Assembly: GCF_025149465.1 (NCBI RefSeq)
Contig: NZ_CP102275.1
Location: forward strand, 1,550,001 to 1,614,000
Reading direction: 5' to 3'
Source: Thomasclavelia spiroformis DSM 1552
Lineage (GTDB): Bacteria > Bacillota_I > Bacilli_A > Erysipelotrichales > Coprobacillaceae
Length of the DNA stretch: 64,000 nt
Under the pieces are notes generated by a model. The model ran no database searches, had not been told where the DNA came from, and saw only the letters and a list, made by a program, of their open reading frames with translations. Of this stretch, positions 1 through 10,994 are shown piece after piece. A program made the translations under genes and the position numbers. Within the stretch, counting starts at the first letter, position 1. Each line of letters opens with the position of its first letter.

Positions 1-21
1 ACGCTAAAGCTTTATTGTTAC

Positions 22-50
22 CACGCGCATAGCACGTGGTTTTTGTTTCA
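22..50 (+). terminator. Possible terminator of a plus-strand gene left of the window
   Basis: CCACG...CGTGG stem with a short inner GC pairing and one mismatch, followed on the plus strand by TTTTTGTTT. The gene it would serve lies outside the window, so the assignment rests on the hairpin alone. Confidence 0.4.
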
Positions 51-53
51 CAA

Positions 54-90
54 TAAAAAAAGATCCAGATTTTTACAAAAATCTAGATCT
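54..90 (-). terminator. Rho-independent terminator of the hrcA-grpE-dnaK-dnaJ operon
   Basis: On the minus strand an almost perfect 13-bp stem (AGATCTAGATTTT paired with its complement, 3-nt loop) is followed by seven T residues. It starts a few bases after the dnaJ stop codon. Confidence 0.8.
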
Positions 91-96
91 ATAATG

Positions 97-1221
97 CTAT
101 TTTTTAAACTTACGTTTAAATATATCAAATGGTGATTCTTTTTTCTTAGATAATTTAGAAAGTTTAGTATACAATTCTCGTTCTTCCATTGATAACTTAG
201 TTGGGATTTTAACCTCAATTCTAACCATTTCATCACCATAAGTAGAACCTCTTAAGTCCTTGACACCTTTTCCTTTTAATCGTAAAATTGCACCCGATTG
301 AGTCCCTGCAGGAATCTTAACAGTAACATCACCATGGACAGTTGGTACATCAACTTCACAACCTAAAGTTGCATCAACATTGGAAACCGGAACCGTAATA
401 TGAATATTTCTACCTTCACGTTGGAAATGTTCATGTGGTTTTACTTGAATTTCCACATATAAATCCCCATTAGGTCCGCCATTGCTACCGCGACCACCTT
501 TACCAGATACTCGCAAACGTTGATTAGAATTAATACCAGCAGGAATATCTAATTCAACAGTAACTGTTTTTGTTTCGTAGCCTTTACCATGACAATGTGG
601 ACATTTATTACGCACTACCTTACCTGTTCCATTACAATCTGGGCATGTAGTTTCACTTACAAATGTTCCAAATGGAGAACGCTGCTGTTGTTGTATTGTT
701 CCACGACCACCACAGCGAGAACATGTTTGAACATCATTAGGATTTTTAGCCCCTGTTCCATTACAATGGCTACATGGTGCATCATAAGTTACCTTGATAT
801 CTTTTTTAACACCATGAACAGCTTCCATAAATTCGATGTTCAAGCCCATCAAATGATCATCACCACGTCTTGGACCATTATTTCTTTGACGGCTTCTACC
901 TCCACCACCAAAGAATGAACCAAATATATCACCTAAATCAACATCTTCAAAACCAAAGCCACCAAATCCTCCAGCTCCACCATTTCCAGCACCTTGTTCA
1001 AATGCAGCATGCCCAAAACGATCATATGTGGCTTTTTTATTTGGATCTGATAAAACTTCATAAGCTTCTTGAACTTCTTTAAATTTTTCTTCAGCCCCAG
1101 GCTCTTTATTAATATCAGGATGATATTGTTTTGCTTTTTTACGATAAGCTCTTTTTATTTCATCAGGTGAAGCTTGTTTCGACACCCCTAAAACTTCATA
1201 GTAATCTCTTTTATCAGCCAT
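97..1221 (-). CDS. dnaJ: Chaperone DnaJ (Hsp40)
   Basis: Cytoplasmic co-chaperone that delivers unfolded clients to DnaK and stimulates its ATPase. At 374 aa it has the full type I architecture: an N-terminal J domain with HPD at residues 34-36, a Gly/Phe-rich stretch around residues 75-110, four zinc-binding CxxCxGxG repeats ([32 protein letters not shown]) and the C-terminal client-binding domains. A GAGGGTGG ribosome site precedes the ATG. It is the last gene of the heat-shock operon, separated from dnaK by 55 bp that hold a hairpin, so its level may be tuned separately from dnaK. Confidence 0.97.
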   Translation of the reverse strand: MADKRDYYEVLGVSKQASPDEIKRAYRKKAKQYHPDINKEPGAEEKFKEVQEAYEVLSDPNKKATYDRFGHAAFEQGAGNGGAGGFGGFGFEDVDLGDIFGSFFGGGGRSRQRNNGPRRGDDHLMGLNIEFMEAVHGVKKDIKVTYDAPCSHCNGTGAKNPNDVQTCSRCGGRGTIQQQQRSPFGTFVSETTCPDCNGTGKVVRNKCPHCHGKGYETKTVTVELDIPAGINSNQRLRVSGKGGRGSNGGPNGDLYVEIQVKPHEHFQREGRNIHITVPVSNVDATLGCEVDVPTVHGDVTVKIPAGTQSGAILRLKGKGVKDLRGSTYGDEMVRIEVKIPTKLSMEERELYTKLSKLSKKKESPFDIFKRKFKK

Positions 1222-1244
1222 CTTTCCACCCTCTTTACATTATA

Positions 1245-1267
1245 TAAAACCAAGGCAAAGCCTTGGC
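1245..1267 (-). terminator. Intercistronic hairpin between dnaK and dnaJ
   Basis: Seven-base-pair stem (CCAAGGC / GCCTTGG, AAA loop on the plus strand) followed on the minus strand by TTTTATATA. It looks like a weak or partial terminator that would lower dnaJ relative to dnaK, or an RNA-processing site. Its effect is inferred. Confidence 0.5.
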
Positions 1268-1276
1268 TTTAATAAA

Positions 1277-3097
<1,821 letters not shown>

Positions 3098-3101
3098 CTA
3101 T

Positions 3102-3641
3102 TTATTCACTTACTTTTACTAAAGATGCACGAATAACGCGATCTTTTAATTTATATCCTTTTTGTAACTCTTCAACAACCATATTTGGTTTAAAGTTATC
3201 ATCTTTTACTGTCATTACGGCTTGGTGGAAGTTTGGATCAAACTCTTCACCTTCTGTTTTAATTACCTCAACCCCTTGAGATTTTAAAACTTGCATTAAC
3301 TGATTATAAATCATTTCATATCCCTTTAAGAAATTTTTAATTTCATCACTTGGATTTTCTACAGCTAACGATCTTTCAAAATTGTCAACTACCGGCAACA
3401 ATTCTTCAATGAAAGATTGCATCATAAATTTCATTGCATTTGCATGTTCGTTTTGTAATCTTTTCTTAAGATTCTCCATATCTGCAAACACTTTATAATA
3501 ATCAGTCTTCCATGTATTTACTTCTTCTTCTAAAGCTACTAATTGTTCCTCGATAGTAGCTTCCTTTTCTTCTTTATTTTCAACTGTTTCTTCTACAGTT
3601 TCATTTTCAGATTCTTCATTTACTACTTCTTTATCAGCCAT
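3102..3641 (-). CDS. grpE: Nucleotide exchange factor GrpE
   Basis: Releases ADP from DnaK so that the chaperone cycle can restart. The N-terminal 40 residues are Glu-rich and probably disordered, followed by the long dimerising helix and the C-terminal beta domain (FDPNFHQAVMTV, GYKLKDRVIRASLVKVSE) that contacts DnaK. An in-frame GTG nine bases upstream exists, but GAGGTG lies six bases before the ATG at 3641, giving a 179-aa protein beginning MADKEVV. It sits between hrcA and dnaK in the heat-shock operon. Confidence 0.96.
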   Translation of the reverse strand: MADKEVVNEESENETVEETVENKEEKEATIEEQLVALEEEVNTWKTDYYKVFADMENLKKRLQNEHANAMKFMMQSFIEELLPVVDNFERSLAVENPSDEIKNFLKGYEMIYNQLMQVLKSQGVEVIKTEGEEFDPNFHQAVMTVKDDNFKPNMVVEELQKGYKLKDRVIRASLVKVSE

Positions 3642-3652
3642 TACATTCACCT

Positions 3653-4693
3653 CTATTCATCTTTTTTATCATCTGATTCATCAAAGAAAGCCTGTTCAAT
3701 ATTCTTTGAAATATAATCCACTAAAGAAACTACTTTTTCATAAGGCATTCTCGTTGGCCCTATTACTGAAATAGATCCCTTGGTTGTCGCTCCGGTTTTA
3801 AACGAAGCAGATATTACTGAAACATCATCAATTTCATTAATTGGTGAATCAGTTCCAATTCTTACCGTTACCCCTTCTTCATCAGATAGAGGTTGTAAGG
3901 CATTCCATACTTGAGAGTTTTCAAATGCACTAACAATTCTTCTCAATTTATTTACATCATTATATTCTGGTTGATATAACATATTCTCTTTTCCAGAAAA
4001 ATAAACATTACTTGATGCAAATTTCACAAACGCTTCTAGAAAAGCATTAAATAACTCTTCATGTTCTTTAATCTTTGCCGATAAAATAGGTTTAACATCA
4101 CGTTCAAGTCTAAATGCCACTTGTTCAATTGGTGTTCCAATCAACAAATCATTCATCACATTAACACAGCTAATTAAATCATCAATATTATGATGTCGAC
4201 TTAAATCAAAGACTTTATTTTCAACGTATCCTTGATTAGTTATAATAATTGCTGTAACTCGATCATCATCTAAAGGAACTACACTAATTCTTTGTAACGT
4301 ATCTTTACTTGAATCCGGTCCTAACACAACTGATGTTAAATGTGTTAATTCGCTCAACATTTGACAGCTTTTATGAATTATTTCATCTAACGTGCGATGA
4401 CGATCACTAAATATTTGTGCGACTTGATTCTTCAACCCATCATCTAAATCTCGCTTTTCAAGATTATCAACATAGAAGCGATATCCTTCTACTGAAGGAA
4501 CTCTTCCAGAAGAAATATGGGTTTTTTCTAAATATCCATAATCCTCAAGAAAACTCATCTCATTACGGATGGTTGCACTAGAATATGGCAATTGATATTT
4601 TGTCATCAAAGCTTTAGAACCAACTGGTTCTGCCGTTTCAATAAACTCATCAACGATACATTTGAAAATCAGTAATTGCCGCGCTGTTAGCAT
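3653..4693 (-). CDS. hrcA: Heat-inducible transcription repressor HrcA
   Basis: Repressor that binds CIRCE operators and is kept active by GroEL, so it autoregulates this operon. The N-terminal winged helix (MLTARQLLIFKCIVDEF, SSATIRNEM, KTHISSGRVPS) and the C-terminal GAF-like effector domain with the terminal IGPTRMPYEKV signature are clear. Upstream in-frame starts at 4750-4745 and 4705 lie inside or next to the promoter and CIRCE elements. The ATG at 4693 matches the family start (MLTxRQ) and is preceded by AAGGATGGTGAG, giving 346 aa. First gene of hrcA-grpE-dnaK-dnaJ. Confidence 0.94.
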   Translation of the reverse strand: MLTARQLLIFKCIVDEFIETAEPVGSKALMTKYQLPYSSATIRNEMSFLEDYGYLEKTHISSGRVPSVEGYRFYVDNLEKRDLDDGLKNQVAQIFSDRHRTLDEIIHKSCQMLSELTHLTSVVLGPDSSKDTLQRISVVPLDDDRVTAIIITNQGYVENKVFDLSRHHNIDDLISCVNVMNDLLIGTPIEQVAFRLERDVKPILSAKIKEHEELFNAFLEAFVKFASSNVYFSGKENMLYQPEYNDVNKLRRIVSAFENSQVWNALQPLSDEEGVTVRIGTDSPINEIDDVSVISASFKTGATTKGSISVIGPTRMPYEKVVSLVDYISKNIEQAFFDESDDKKDE

Positions 4694-4707
4694 TTTTCTC
4701 ACCATCC

Positions 4708-4734
4708 TTAGCACTCTTTCTTCCTTTGTGCTAA
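4708..4734 (-). promoter_or_regulatory. CIRCE operator 1 (promoter-proximal to hrcA)
   Basis: TTAGCACTC-N9-TTGTGCTAA, the HrcA operator consensus (TTAGCACTC-N9-GAGTGCTAA) with two mismatches in one arm. It lies just downstream of the -10 box, over the expected transcription start. Confidence 0.93.
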
Positions 4735-4738
4735 ATAC

Positions 4739-4766
4739 ATTATACATCAATTTTTAGCACTGTCAA
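4739..4766 (-). promoter_or_regulatory. Sigma-A promoter of the hrcA operon
   Basis: On the minus strand, TTGACA and TATAAT are separated by 16 bp. The -35 box lies inside CIRCE operator 2, and CIRCE operator 1 begins a few bases after the -10 box, so HrcA can block both polymerase binding and clearance. Confidence 0.88.
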
Positions 4767-4780
4767 CAACTTTGTGCTAA
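4754..4780 (-). promoter_or_regulatory. CIRCE operator 2 (overlaps the -35 box)
   Basis: TTAGCACTG-N9-TTGTGCTAA, a second CIRCE copy 19 bp from the first. It covers the -35 hexamer of the operon promoter. Confidence 0.9.
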
Positions 4781-4794
4781 AAATTATAAAAAAA

Positions 4795-4832
4795 AGAAAA
4801 GAAAAAATATCACTCTAATTTAGAATGATATT
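4795..4832 (-). terminator. Terminator of the comEC-holA-sdaA-hemW transcript
   Basis: AATATCA-TTCTA / TAGAG-TGATATT stem directly after the hemW stop, followed on the minus strand by TTTTTTCTTTTC. It separates this operon from the heat-shock promoter. Confidence 0.75.
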
Positions 4833-5924
4833 TTACATAAAATCCAATAAAATCATATTTAATAATTTAATTGATTCTTTATTACAACGCAAATACCCAT
4901 CTTCAATTACTAATGTTTTAAGTTTTAAATGTTTATCAAGCGCTACTTGATAAACATCATATATATCCTTATTATAACGTTCCTTAAATTCTTTTAAATC
5001 CAATCCCTTAACTAATCTTAACGACATCATTAAATGATTAAACATTATTTCTTCTTTAGAACATTCTATTTTACTAGTAGTATCACGATAATTTAAATAT
5101 GCATTTAAATTGCGACTATGTTCAATAATACAATTATCAATTTTACTACTTGCTCCTAAACCAATTCCATAATAATTATCATATTGCCAATATGTTAAAT
5201 TATGCAATGACTCAAAACCTTTTTTTGAATAATTACTAATTTCATATTTCATAAATCCTAGACTCTCTAATTTTTCATCAATTATTTGATTAATCAACGC
5301 TTCGCTATCTTCATCAAGTGATTGGTAATTTTGGTTTTTTAATACAGTATGATCTTCTAAAATCAACGAATAATATGAAACATGTTGTATATTTAATGAT
5401 TCAATAATATTTAAATCATTTTTAATATCTTGAAGTGTTTGATCAGGTAAACCATACATTAAATCAATTGAAATATTATCAAATTCAAGCTGCTGACCAT
5501 AGCGAATAATGCGTTTAACCATGTCACTAGTATGTTTACGATTGATCTTTTTTAATATGTTATCATTAAATGTCTCGACTCCAATACTTAACCTTGTTAC
5601 ACCACCTTTTTTTAAAATATCCAACTTATAATAATCTAATGTTTCAGGATTAGTTTCAATCGTTACTTCACAATCATTATTTATATATGGTCTAATCATA
5701 TCCATTAATGATTTTAACTGCTCATCATTTAAACTAGTTGGTGTTCCGCCACCGATATATATTGTTTTTAATGGTATATTAAGATTTAAATCATTTAATT
5801 CTCTTTTCAATACTTCTAAATAGTCATCAACTAATTCCTTATTATAAAAAACTTTACAAAAATCACAATATGCACAAATATGTAAACAAAAAGGAATATG
5901 AATATATAAAGAACTAGTTTTCAT
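4833..5924 (-). CDS. hemW: Radical SAM protein HemW (coproporphyrinogen oxidase-like)
   Basis: HemN-related radical SAM protein. Family members of this type are heme chaperones rather than true coproporphyrinogen III oxidases. With the start at 5924 (363 aa) the cluster motif is C13-x3-C17-x2-C20 in IHIPFCLHICAYCDF. GGGTPTSL and the HemN C-terminal domain follow. The upstream in-frame GTG at 5954 would overlap sdaA by 41 bp; the ATG at 5924 overlaps the sdaA stop by 11 bp, implying translational coupling. In B. subtilis hemW also sits next to hrcA. No other heme genes are in the window. Confidence 0.88.
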   Translation of the reverse strand: MKTSSLYIHIPFCLHICAYCDFCKVFYNKELVDDYLEVLKRELNDLNLNIPLKTIYIGGGTPTSLNDEQLKSLMDMIRPYINNDCEVTIETNPETLDYYKLDILKKGGVTRLSIGVETFNDNILKKINRKHTSDMVKRIIRYGQQLEFDNISIDLMYGLPDQTLQDIKNDLNIIESLNIQHVSYYSLILEDHTVLKNQNYQSLDEDSEALINQIIDEKLESLGFMKYEISNYSKKGFESLHNLTYWQYDNYYGIGLGASSKIDNCIIEHSRNLNAYLNYRDTTSKIECSKEEIMFNHLMMSLRLVKGLDLKEFKERYNKDIYDVYQVALDKHLKLKTLVIEDGYLRCNKESIKLLNMILLDFM

Positions 5925-7128
5925 CTTCAAAACCAAATTCTTTAGCCAAACCACCTAAAGATGTTTCTTTATAAGCGCTATTTAAATCTTTACCTGTTTG
6001 TTTCATTACACGAACAACTGCATCAAAAGAAACTTTATTTTTTCTTAAATATCCTAATTGTTTTGCATACATTGCAGCATCCATTGCTCTTAAAGCCCCA
6101 AAACCATTTCTTTCAATACAAGGAATTTGAACATAGCCACCTACCGGATCACAAGTTAAACCCAAATTATGTTCTAATCCCATTTCAGCGGCATATTGAA
6201 TTAAATTATTATTTAGCTCCAAAATCCAGCCATAACCAGCTGCTGCCATCGAACAAGCACTTCCAATTTCTGCTTGACAACCCCCATCAGCTCCAGAAAT
6301 AGTAGCATTTGCTTTTATTACATTACCAAAAACACCAGCTACTGCTAAAGCCTTAATAATTTCTTTTTTAGAAATATTTAATTGTTTATAACAATAATAC
6401 ATTACTGCCGGTAAAACGCCACTTGCACCACAAGTTGGGGCCGTAACAATACGGTGACCACTCGCATTTTCTTCACTAACAGCATAAGCGTAGCTACTTA
6501 CTAAAAGACGATCACGATCACCGCTTCGATGGGTATTGATTGCTTGTTGATAAATTGATTTAGCGACTCTTTTTAATTTTAATTTACCAGGTATCACACC
6601 AGTAGCAAATAATCCAGCTTCAACACTTGCAAACATTGCATCGACTATTTCATATAAATAAGCTTTAAAGTCATCGCCTTCAAATTCTAAAACATAGTCA
6701 TATAAATTAATTCCTTTTTTATCACAATACTCTAATATCTCATTTAAATTTTTATGAGGATAAACTTGCTTAGGGGGCTGTAAATTATCATCATCATAAA
6801 GTAAAGCTCCACCCCCAATTGAATATACTGTAATACTATCAAGTAACTTATCATCATGGTACATTTTAAAAATCATCCCATTTGGATGTTTTGGTAATTC
6901 TTCACTGACAAAATGAATCTCAACATTTTCTTTACCTAAAACTTCTTCGATAATTTTATCTGTCAAATGACCTTTTCCAGTTAATGCTAATGAGCCATGT
7001 AAATATACTTCATAATGATTTGCATCTTGATAAGTTTCTTTGATTTTAAAAGCCGCTTTTTGTGGTCCCATCGTATGTGATGAAGAAGGTCCAACTCCAA
7101 TTTTATATAATTCTCTTAGTGATTCCAT
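5914..7128 (-). CDS. sdaA: L-serine ammonia-lyase (dehydratase), single-chain iron-sulfur type
   Basis: Converts L-serine to pyruvate and ammonia using an oxygen-labile 4Fe-4S cluster. The N-terminal half is the beta-type domain (KIGVGPSSSHTMGP at residues 9-22) and the C-terminal half the alpha-type catalytic domain with TAPTCGASGV (Cys233), GSACSMAAAG (Cys292) and TCDPVGGYVQIPC (Cys326, Cys337). At 404 aa it is a fused chain, shorter than the roughly 455-aa enterobacterial fusion and unlike the split sdaAA/sdaAB of bacilli. AGGAGG precedes the ATG. It replaces the lepA/gpr/spoIIP genes found here in B. subtilis. Confidence 0.92.
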   Translation of the reverse strand: MESLRELYKIGVGPSSSHTMGPQKAAFKIKETYQDANHYEVYLHGSLALTGKGHLTDKIIEEVLGKENVEIHFVSEELPKHPNGMIFKMYHDDKLLDSITVYSIGGGALLYDDDNLQPPKQVYPHKNLNEILEYCDKKGINLYDYVLEFEGDDFKAYLYEIVDAMFASVEAGLFATGVIPGKLKLKRVAKSIYQQAINTHRSGDRDRLLVSSYAYAVSEENASGHRIVTAPTCGASGVLPAVMYYCYKQLNISKKEIIKALAVAGVFGNVIKANATISGADGGCQAEIGSACSMAAAGYGWILELNNNLIQYAAEMGLEHNLGLTCDPVGGYVQIPCIERNGFGALRAMDAAMYAKQLGYLRKNKVSFDAVVRVMKQTGKDLNSAYKETSLGGLAKEFGFEDEN

Positions 7129-7136
7129 AAATCCTC

Positions 7137-8087
7137 CTATATTTTTATCAAAAATAATTCTAAACCTATTTTTTTATCTATTTTACCTGTTTTAATCGCT
7201 TCATCTAACTTAGCTAAATCATTTAAACGCTTCAATAATTCATCTAAATCAAAATCTTTACCTTCTTGTCTAATATACTTCAAACGATAAGGATTAATTG
7301 CTAGAATTTTACCAATCTCTTTATCATTATACCCTTTACGATCTAATAATTTCACTTGATACATAAGTCGTAATTGTCCTGCAATTAAAACAATTAATTT
7401 CACTGGTTCTTCATTTAAAACCATTAAATCTTTATAAATAGAAAAAATCTTTTGACGATCTTTTTGAAGAATCGCGCTAGTTAAAGAAAAAACATTTTCA
7501 TCTAAAGGTTTACTTACAAGTTTGTCAACGCCTTCAATTGTAATATGCTTATCATACAAACATAACTTTTCTACTTCTAAAACAACCGTACTTAAACTAT
7601 CACCTACTCGACTCAATAAAAGTTCTAAGGCATCTTCATCAATAGTTGCCTGCCGTCTTTTTATTGCCTGACGAACATTATCAGATAATTTATAGTGATT
7701 AATTTTTTCATATTCAAAAAACTTTGCTTCTTTACGTAATCTTTTAACAAGCTTTTTACGTTCATCAAAATCATTTCCTTCATGATATAAAACAAAAATC
7801 ACATCATCATTATTATTATCCAAACACTTTTCAAAAAAACTTAATGCCATGTCATCTTTTTTTATTTTCTTAGTAGTTAAAAAATCAGCTTTTTTTAACA
7901 CTACCATCTTTTTATCCGTAAAAAAAGGCGGCGTAATTAAATCCTCATATACCGCCTCTATACTATCTTCATCACCACGATAAATAGAGAAATTCATATT
8001 TTCTTCATTGCAGGCAAAGTCTTTTTTTAATGATTCTAATTTTTGATTCATTAAAAAACTTTCTTCACCATAAATAACAATTATCAT
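7137..8087 (-). CDS. holA: DNA polymerase III subunit delta
   Basis: Clamp-loader subunit that opens the beta clamp. It has the AAA+-like fold of the family with an N-terminal IYGEESFLMNQKL motif, no functional Walker A, and the C-terminal collar domain. Upstream in-frame starts exist up to 8168, but GGAG lies eight bases before the ATG at 8087, giving MIIVIYGEES as in the family (316 aa). It follows comEC as in B. subtilis (comEC-yqeN) and is 8 bp from sdaA. Confidence 0.9.
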   Translation of the reverse strand: MIIVIYGEESFLMNQKLESLKKDFACNEENMNFSIYRGDEDSIEAVYEDLITPPFFTDKKMVVLKKADFLTTKKIKKDDMALSFFEKCLDNNNDDVIFVLYHEGNDFDERKKLVKRLRKEAKFFEYEKINHYKLSDNVRQAIKRRQATIDEDALELLLSRVGDSLSTVVLEVEKLCLYDKHITIEGVDKLVSKPLDENVFSLTSAILQKDRQKIFSIYKDLMVLNEEPVKLIVLIAGQLRLMYQVKLLDRKGYNDKEIGKILAINPYRLKYIRQEGKDFDLDELLKRLNDLAKLDEAIKTGKIDKKIGLELFLIKI

Positions 8088-8130
8088 TTCCATCACTCCA
8101 TCATCATTATAACCTACTTTTTGCCTAAAG

Positions 8131-10128
8131 TCATGAATAAATATAATTGTCATTACCGTAATATACAATTTTTACCATTCCCATTAAATCACTGCGATAT
8201 ATTTTAACTCCATAATCTTTTAAACGTAAAAGTACATCTTCATTGGGGTGATTATAACGATTATTCTTTCCACAACTAATTAAAGCTACTTTAGGTCTTA
8301 CAACATCTAAAAATTCACTGCACGTACCTGTACTACTACCATGATGAGAAACTTTTAAAACATCGGCTTTTAACTCTGGATATTTTTTTATCAATTCTTT
8401 TTCAACCTCACTTGAAGCATCACCCATAAACAAATAGACTAAATTATTGATTTTAGCTTTAATAACTAAAGAATCATCATTTTTATTATCATGACTAATT
8501 CCATCATCAAGCATTTCAATTTGAACATCACCAATCTTCATTTGTGATTGATATGTTGTAATTGTATTATCAATTTTTATTTGCTTAGATAATGAATCAT
8601 AACTGCCATTATGATCAAAGTCATCATGACTAATAAATACATAATCCAATTTATAAATCCCCTGTGAATTTAAATATGGTACAAGTGTCGTACTAGCTAG
8701 ATCTCTAGTTTGTAAACCACCTGTATCAATTAAAATATTTCCTTTATTAAATGGCTGTTGAATCAAAAAACAATCACCTTGACCAACATCAATCATTACT
8801 ACTTTTCCTTCAATATTATAAAATGGTTTTAAATAAAACATTAATAATAAACTAAATAACATTAATACTTCTCTAGTAACTTTAAGTTTAACATTTAATT
8901 TTAAAATTATTTTAAAATAAATAAAATAATAACTTAGTATAAAAAATAAAGTAGGTTTTAAAAAATTAAGATAAATCGAAAAATCATTACAAAAAACAAC
9001 AATATTATTCAAAAAATAAATAATAATAGCTACTATCCCATTAAACATATTTCCAAAAATAACATATAACCAAATTGATTGATATAAAACAGTAATTAAT
9101 GGTACTAAAATGATTCCAAGTAATAAAGATAAAATATTGATGCGATATTGAACCATTAAAATAATTGGCAAACTACCAAAATATACTAATAAATTAAAAT
9201 ATTTATTTTTATTAATTAATAAAATAACAAAATAAATAAAATAAGAAAAAATAAATGATAAACTATAAATAACATAGGGATTAATTACTAACATCAATAC
9301 TGTAACTATTGCTAAACAATCCAGCTTATTTAAATAATTTTTAAACAATACACTTAATACCATAATCAAATAAGCACGAACAAATGAAATATTAAACGGA
9401 ATAATATAAACGTATATACCAATCAAAACAATTCCAAGATAATTACAAAATTTAATTGGCATAATAAATCTTAATACTTTTTTAATCATATCCATCAACA
9501 TATGAATATGTAAACCTGATAAAGCAAATAAATGAATAATTGATAAATTAGTTAACTGTTCATATTCATCTTGAGCAAGATCATCTCTAATTCCTAAAAC
9601 AAACATTGAAGCATAATTATCAACATTACTTTTACCAGAAATACGTTCTTGTAGTTTTTGAAATAAAGTTTGTTTTGATTCATAATTTAATAGACGTTTA
9701 ATCGAAGCATTATTAGTAATTCCTTGACTATATAAATAATTTTTATAATTAAAAGCATGATCATTTGTTGGTTCAGTAATATCAAAATAAACTACTTCCA
9801 TCTCTAAATAATCACCTATTTCATATCCGACAAATTCACCATATACTTTAACTTTCGTCTCTTTTGTTTTTAAAACAATACTATTTTCATCAAGATTAAT
9901 TATTTCACCTTTAATAACTGGTTCATCAATTGGTTTTGGCCAATTGATTAAACAAGAAAAAATTATTGTAAAAATTAAAATTGTGATAAAATTATGCAAT
10001 TTTAAACGATATATAACAAATATCCCATAAACAAATAAAAACAGCCAAAAAATTGGGTGTACCAGCAAACTAACAATAACCAACAAACAGCTAATTCCAT
10101 AATAAATCAAACGATATTTTATAAACAT
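8131..10128 (-). CDS. comEC: DNA uptake channel protein ComEC/Rec2
   Basis: Membrane channel that carries single-stranded DNA into the cytoplasm during natural transformation. At 665 aa it has N-terminal membrane helices, an OB-like external segment, the Competence domain (FALSGLHIHMLM onward, many transmembrane helices) and a C-terminal metallo-beta-lactamase-fold domain beginning MIDVGQGDCFLI with the HDDFDH metal motif. It appears intact. Its start overlaps the last codons of comEA by 10 bp, so its translation and transcription normally depend on the now interrupted comEA. Confidence 0.94.
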   Translation of the reverse strand: MFIKYRLIYYGISCLLVIVSLLVHPIFWLFLFVYGIFVIYRLKLHNFITILIFTIIFSCLINWPKPIDEPVIKGEIINLDENSIVLKTKETKVKVYGEFVGYEIGDYLEMEVVYFDITEPTNDHAFNYKNYLYSQGITNNASIKRLLNYESKQTLFQKLQERISGKSNVDNYASMFVLGIRDDLAQDEYEQLTNLSIIHLFALSGLHIHMLMDMIKKVLRFIMPIKFCNYLGIVLIGIYVYIIPFNISFVRAYLIMVLSVLFKNYLNKLDCLAIVTVLMLVINPYVIYSLSFIFSYFIYFVILLINKNKYFNLLVYFGSLPIILMVQYRINILSLLLGIILVPLITVLYQSIWLYVIFGNMFNGIVAIIIYFLNNIVVFCNDFSIYLNFLKPTLFFILSYYFIYFKIILKLNVKLKVTREVLMLFSLLLMFYLKPFYNIEGKVVMIDVGQGDCFLIQQPFNKGNILIDTGGLQTRDLASTTLVPYLNSQGIYKLDYVFISHDDFDHNGSYDSLSKQIKIDNTITTYQSQMKIGDVQIEMLDDGISHDNKNDDSLVIKAKINNLVYLFMGDASSEVEKELIKKYPELKADVLKVSHHGSSTGTCSEFLDVVRPKVALISCGKNNRYNHPNEDVLLRLKDYGVKIYRSDLMGMVKIVYYGNDNYIYS

Positions 10129-10321
10129 AATAAACTCCGTATCCTTAAATATGTTTTATCACCAATACCAGAAATATTTTTAATATCTTCAATCATATTA
10201 AAGCGCTGTTTTTGACGATACTCAATTATTTTATCGGCAGTTTTGTCACCAATTCCTTTAATAGTCATTAATTGTTCTTTAGAAGCATTATTTAAAGAAA
10301 TTAAATTTTCACCCTCAGGTA
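10119..10321 (-). pseudogene. comEA: comEA 3' part (helix-hairpin-helix domain), separated by a group II intron
   Basis: C-terminal half of the competence DNA receptor ComEA. It reads PEGENLISLNNASKEQL, then two helix-hairpin-helix motifs (IKGIGDKTADKIIEYR and NISGIGDKTYLRI) and ends 10 bp inside comEC. It has no start of its own because the intron lies directly upstream. The 5' part is at 17008-17266. Joining 17266-17008 to 10321-10119 gives 462 nt without a stop except the last codon, so the gene is recoverable by exact splicing. I placed the junction where the frame closes and the intron ends in AT. Confidence 0.9.
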
Positions 10322-10395
10322 ATTGAATAGGGGCTAAGAATTAAAATCTTTCGCCCCTTTCACAACACCGTGCGTAGGGTTCCCTACACGGCGTT
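10322..10395 (-). ncRNA. Group II intron domains V and VI, copy 1
   Basis: Domain V hairpin ACGCCGTGTAGGG / CCCTACGCACGGTGT (about 10364-10394) lies immediately after the RT stop codon. Domain VI is the GGGGCGAAAG...CTTAGCCCC hairpin. Same sequence as in copy 2. Confidence 0.8.
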
Positions 10396-10948
10396 TCATA
10401 AGTTTATAGAGTTGTAATAATCTAGTGCACTTATAAATCCGTATATTTTTAATACTTCATTTGTAAGTGTCCTTTTTAGTATGAAGCTATTGGCGATGTG
10501 CCAGTAGCTTTTTCTTGTGTTTGCCCATTCCCATGCCTTACTTTTATTAATACCTAGTTTTTGTAAATTTCTATACCTTGTTCTTACTAACTTCCATCTT
10601 TTCCAATATATCATTCGTATTCTTCTTCTCATCCATGAGTCTATTTCCCTTAGATGTTTACTCATATTCGCTATCCTATAGTAATTCACCCAACCTGTAA
10701 TGTATTCTTTTAACTCTTTAGCTAATTCCTTACTTGATATTGGTCGGTTCCTTTTGGTGATTTCCTTTATTCTCTTTTTCATCTTTTCTTTAGATTTCTT
10801 GTGAACAGTGATTCGTACATTACCACTCTTCTCTATATAAAATCCAAAGCCCAAGAATTTTATATCAGTAATATAGGCTACCTTTGTCTTCTCTTGGTTC
10901 ACTTTTACAAATAATTTCTCTTCTAAATATCTTGTCACTGTTTCTTTG
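10396..10948 (-). pseudogene. Group II intron RT/maturase, C-terminal fragment
   Basis: Encodes the last ~180 residues of the 472-aa RT of copy 2 (from about TVTRYLEEKLFVKVNQEKT to SALDYYNSINL): the end of the palm/thumb and the maturase domain with GITGWVNYYR-like and AWEWANTRKSYW motifs. It is cut at its 5' side by IS copy A; the 3-bp target duplication TTG flanks the IS. No catalytic YADD remains in this piece. Confidence 0.9.
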
Positions 10949-10994
10949 TGGTACTATGTCAAGATTTCGGACCACATAAATGTAAGAAATTTAA

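Noticed and set aside
48-239. Reading frame of 63 codons antisense to dnaJ
   Set aside because: Shadow of dnaJ and its terminator; no ribosome site and no family resemblance.
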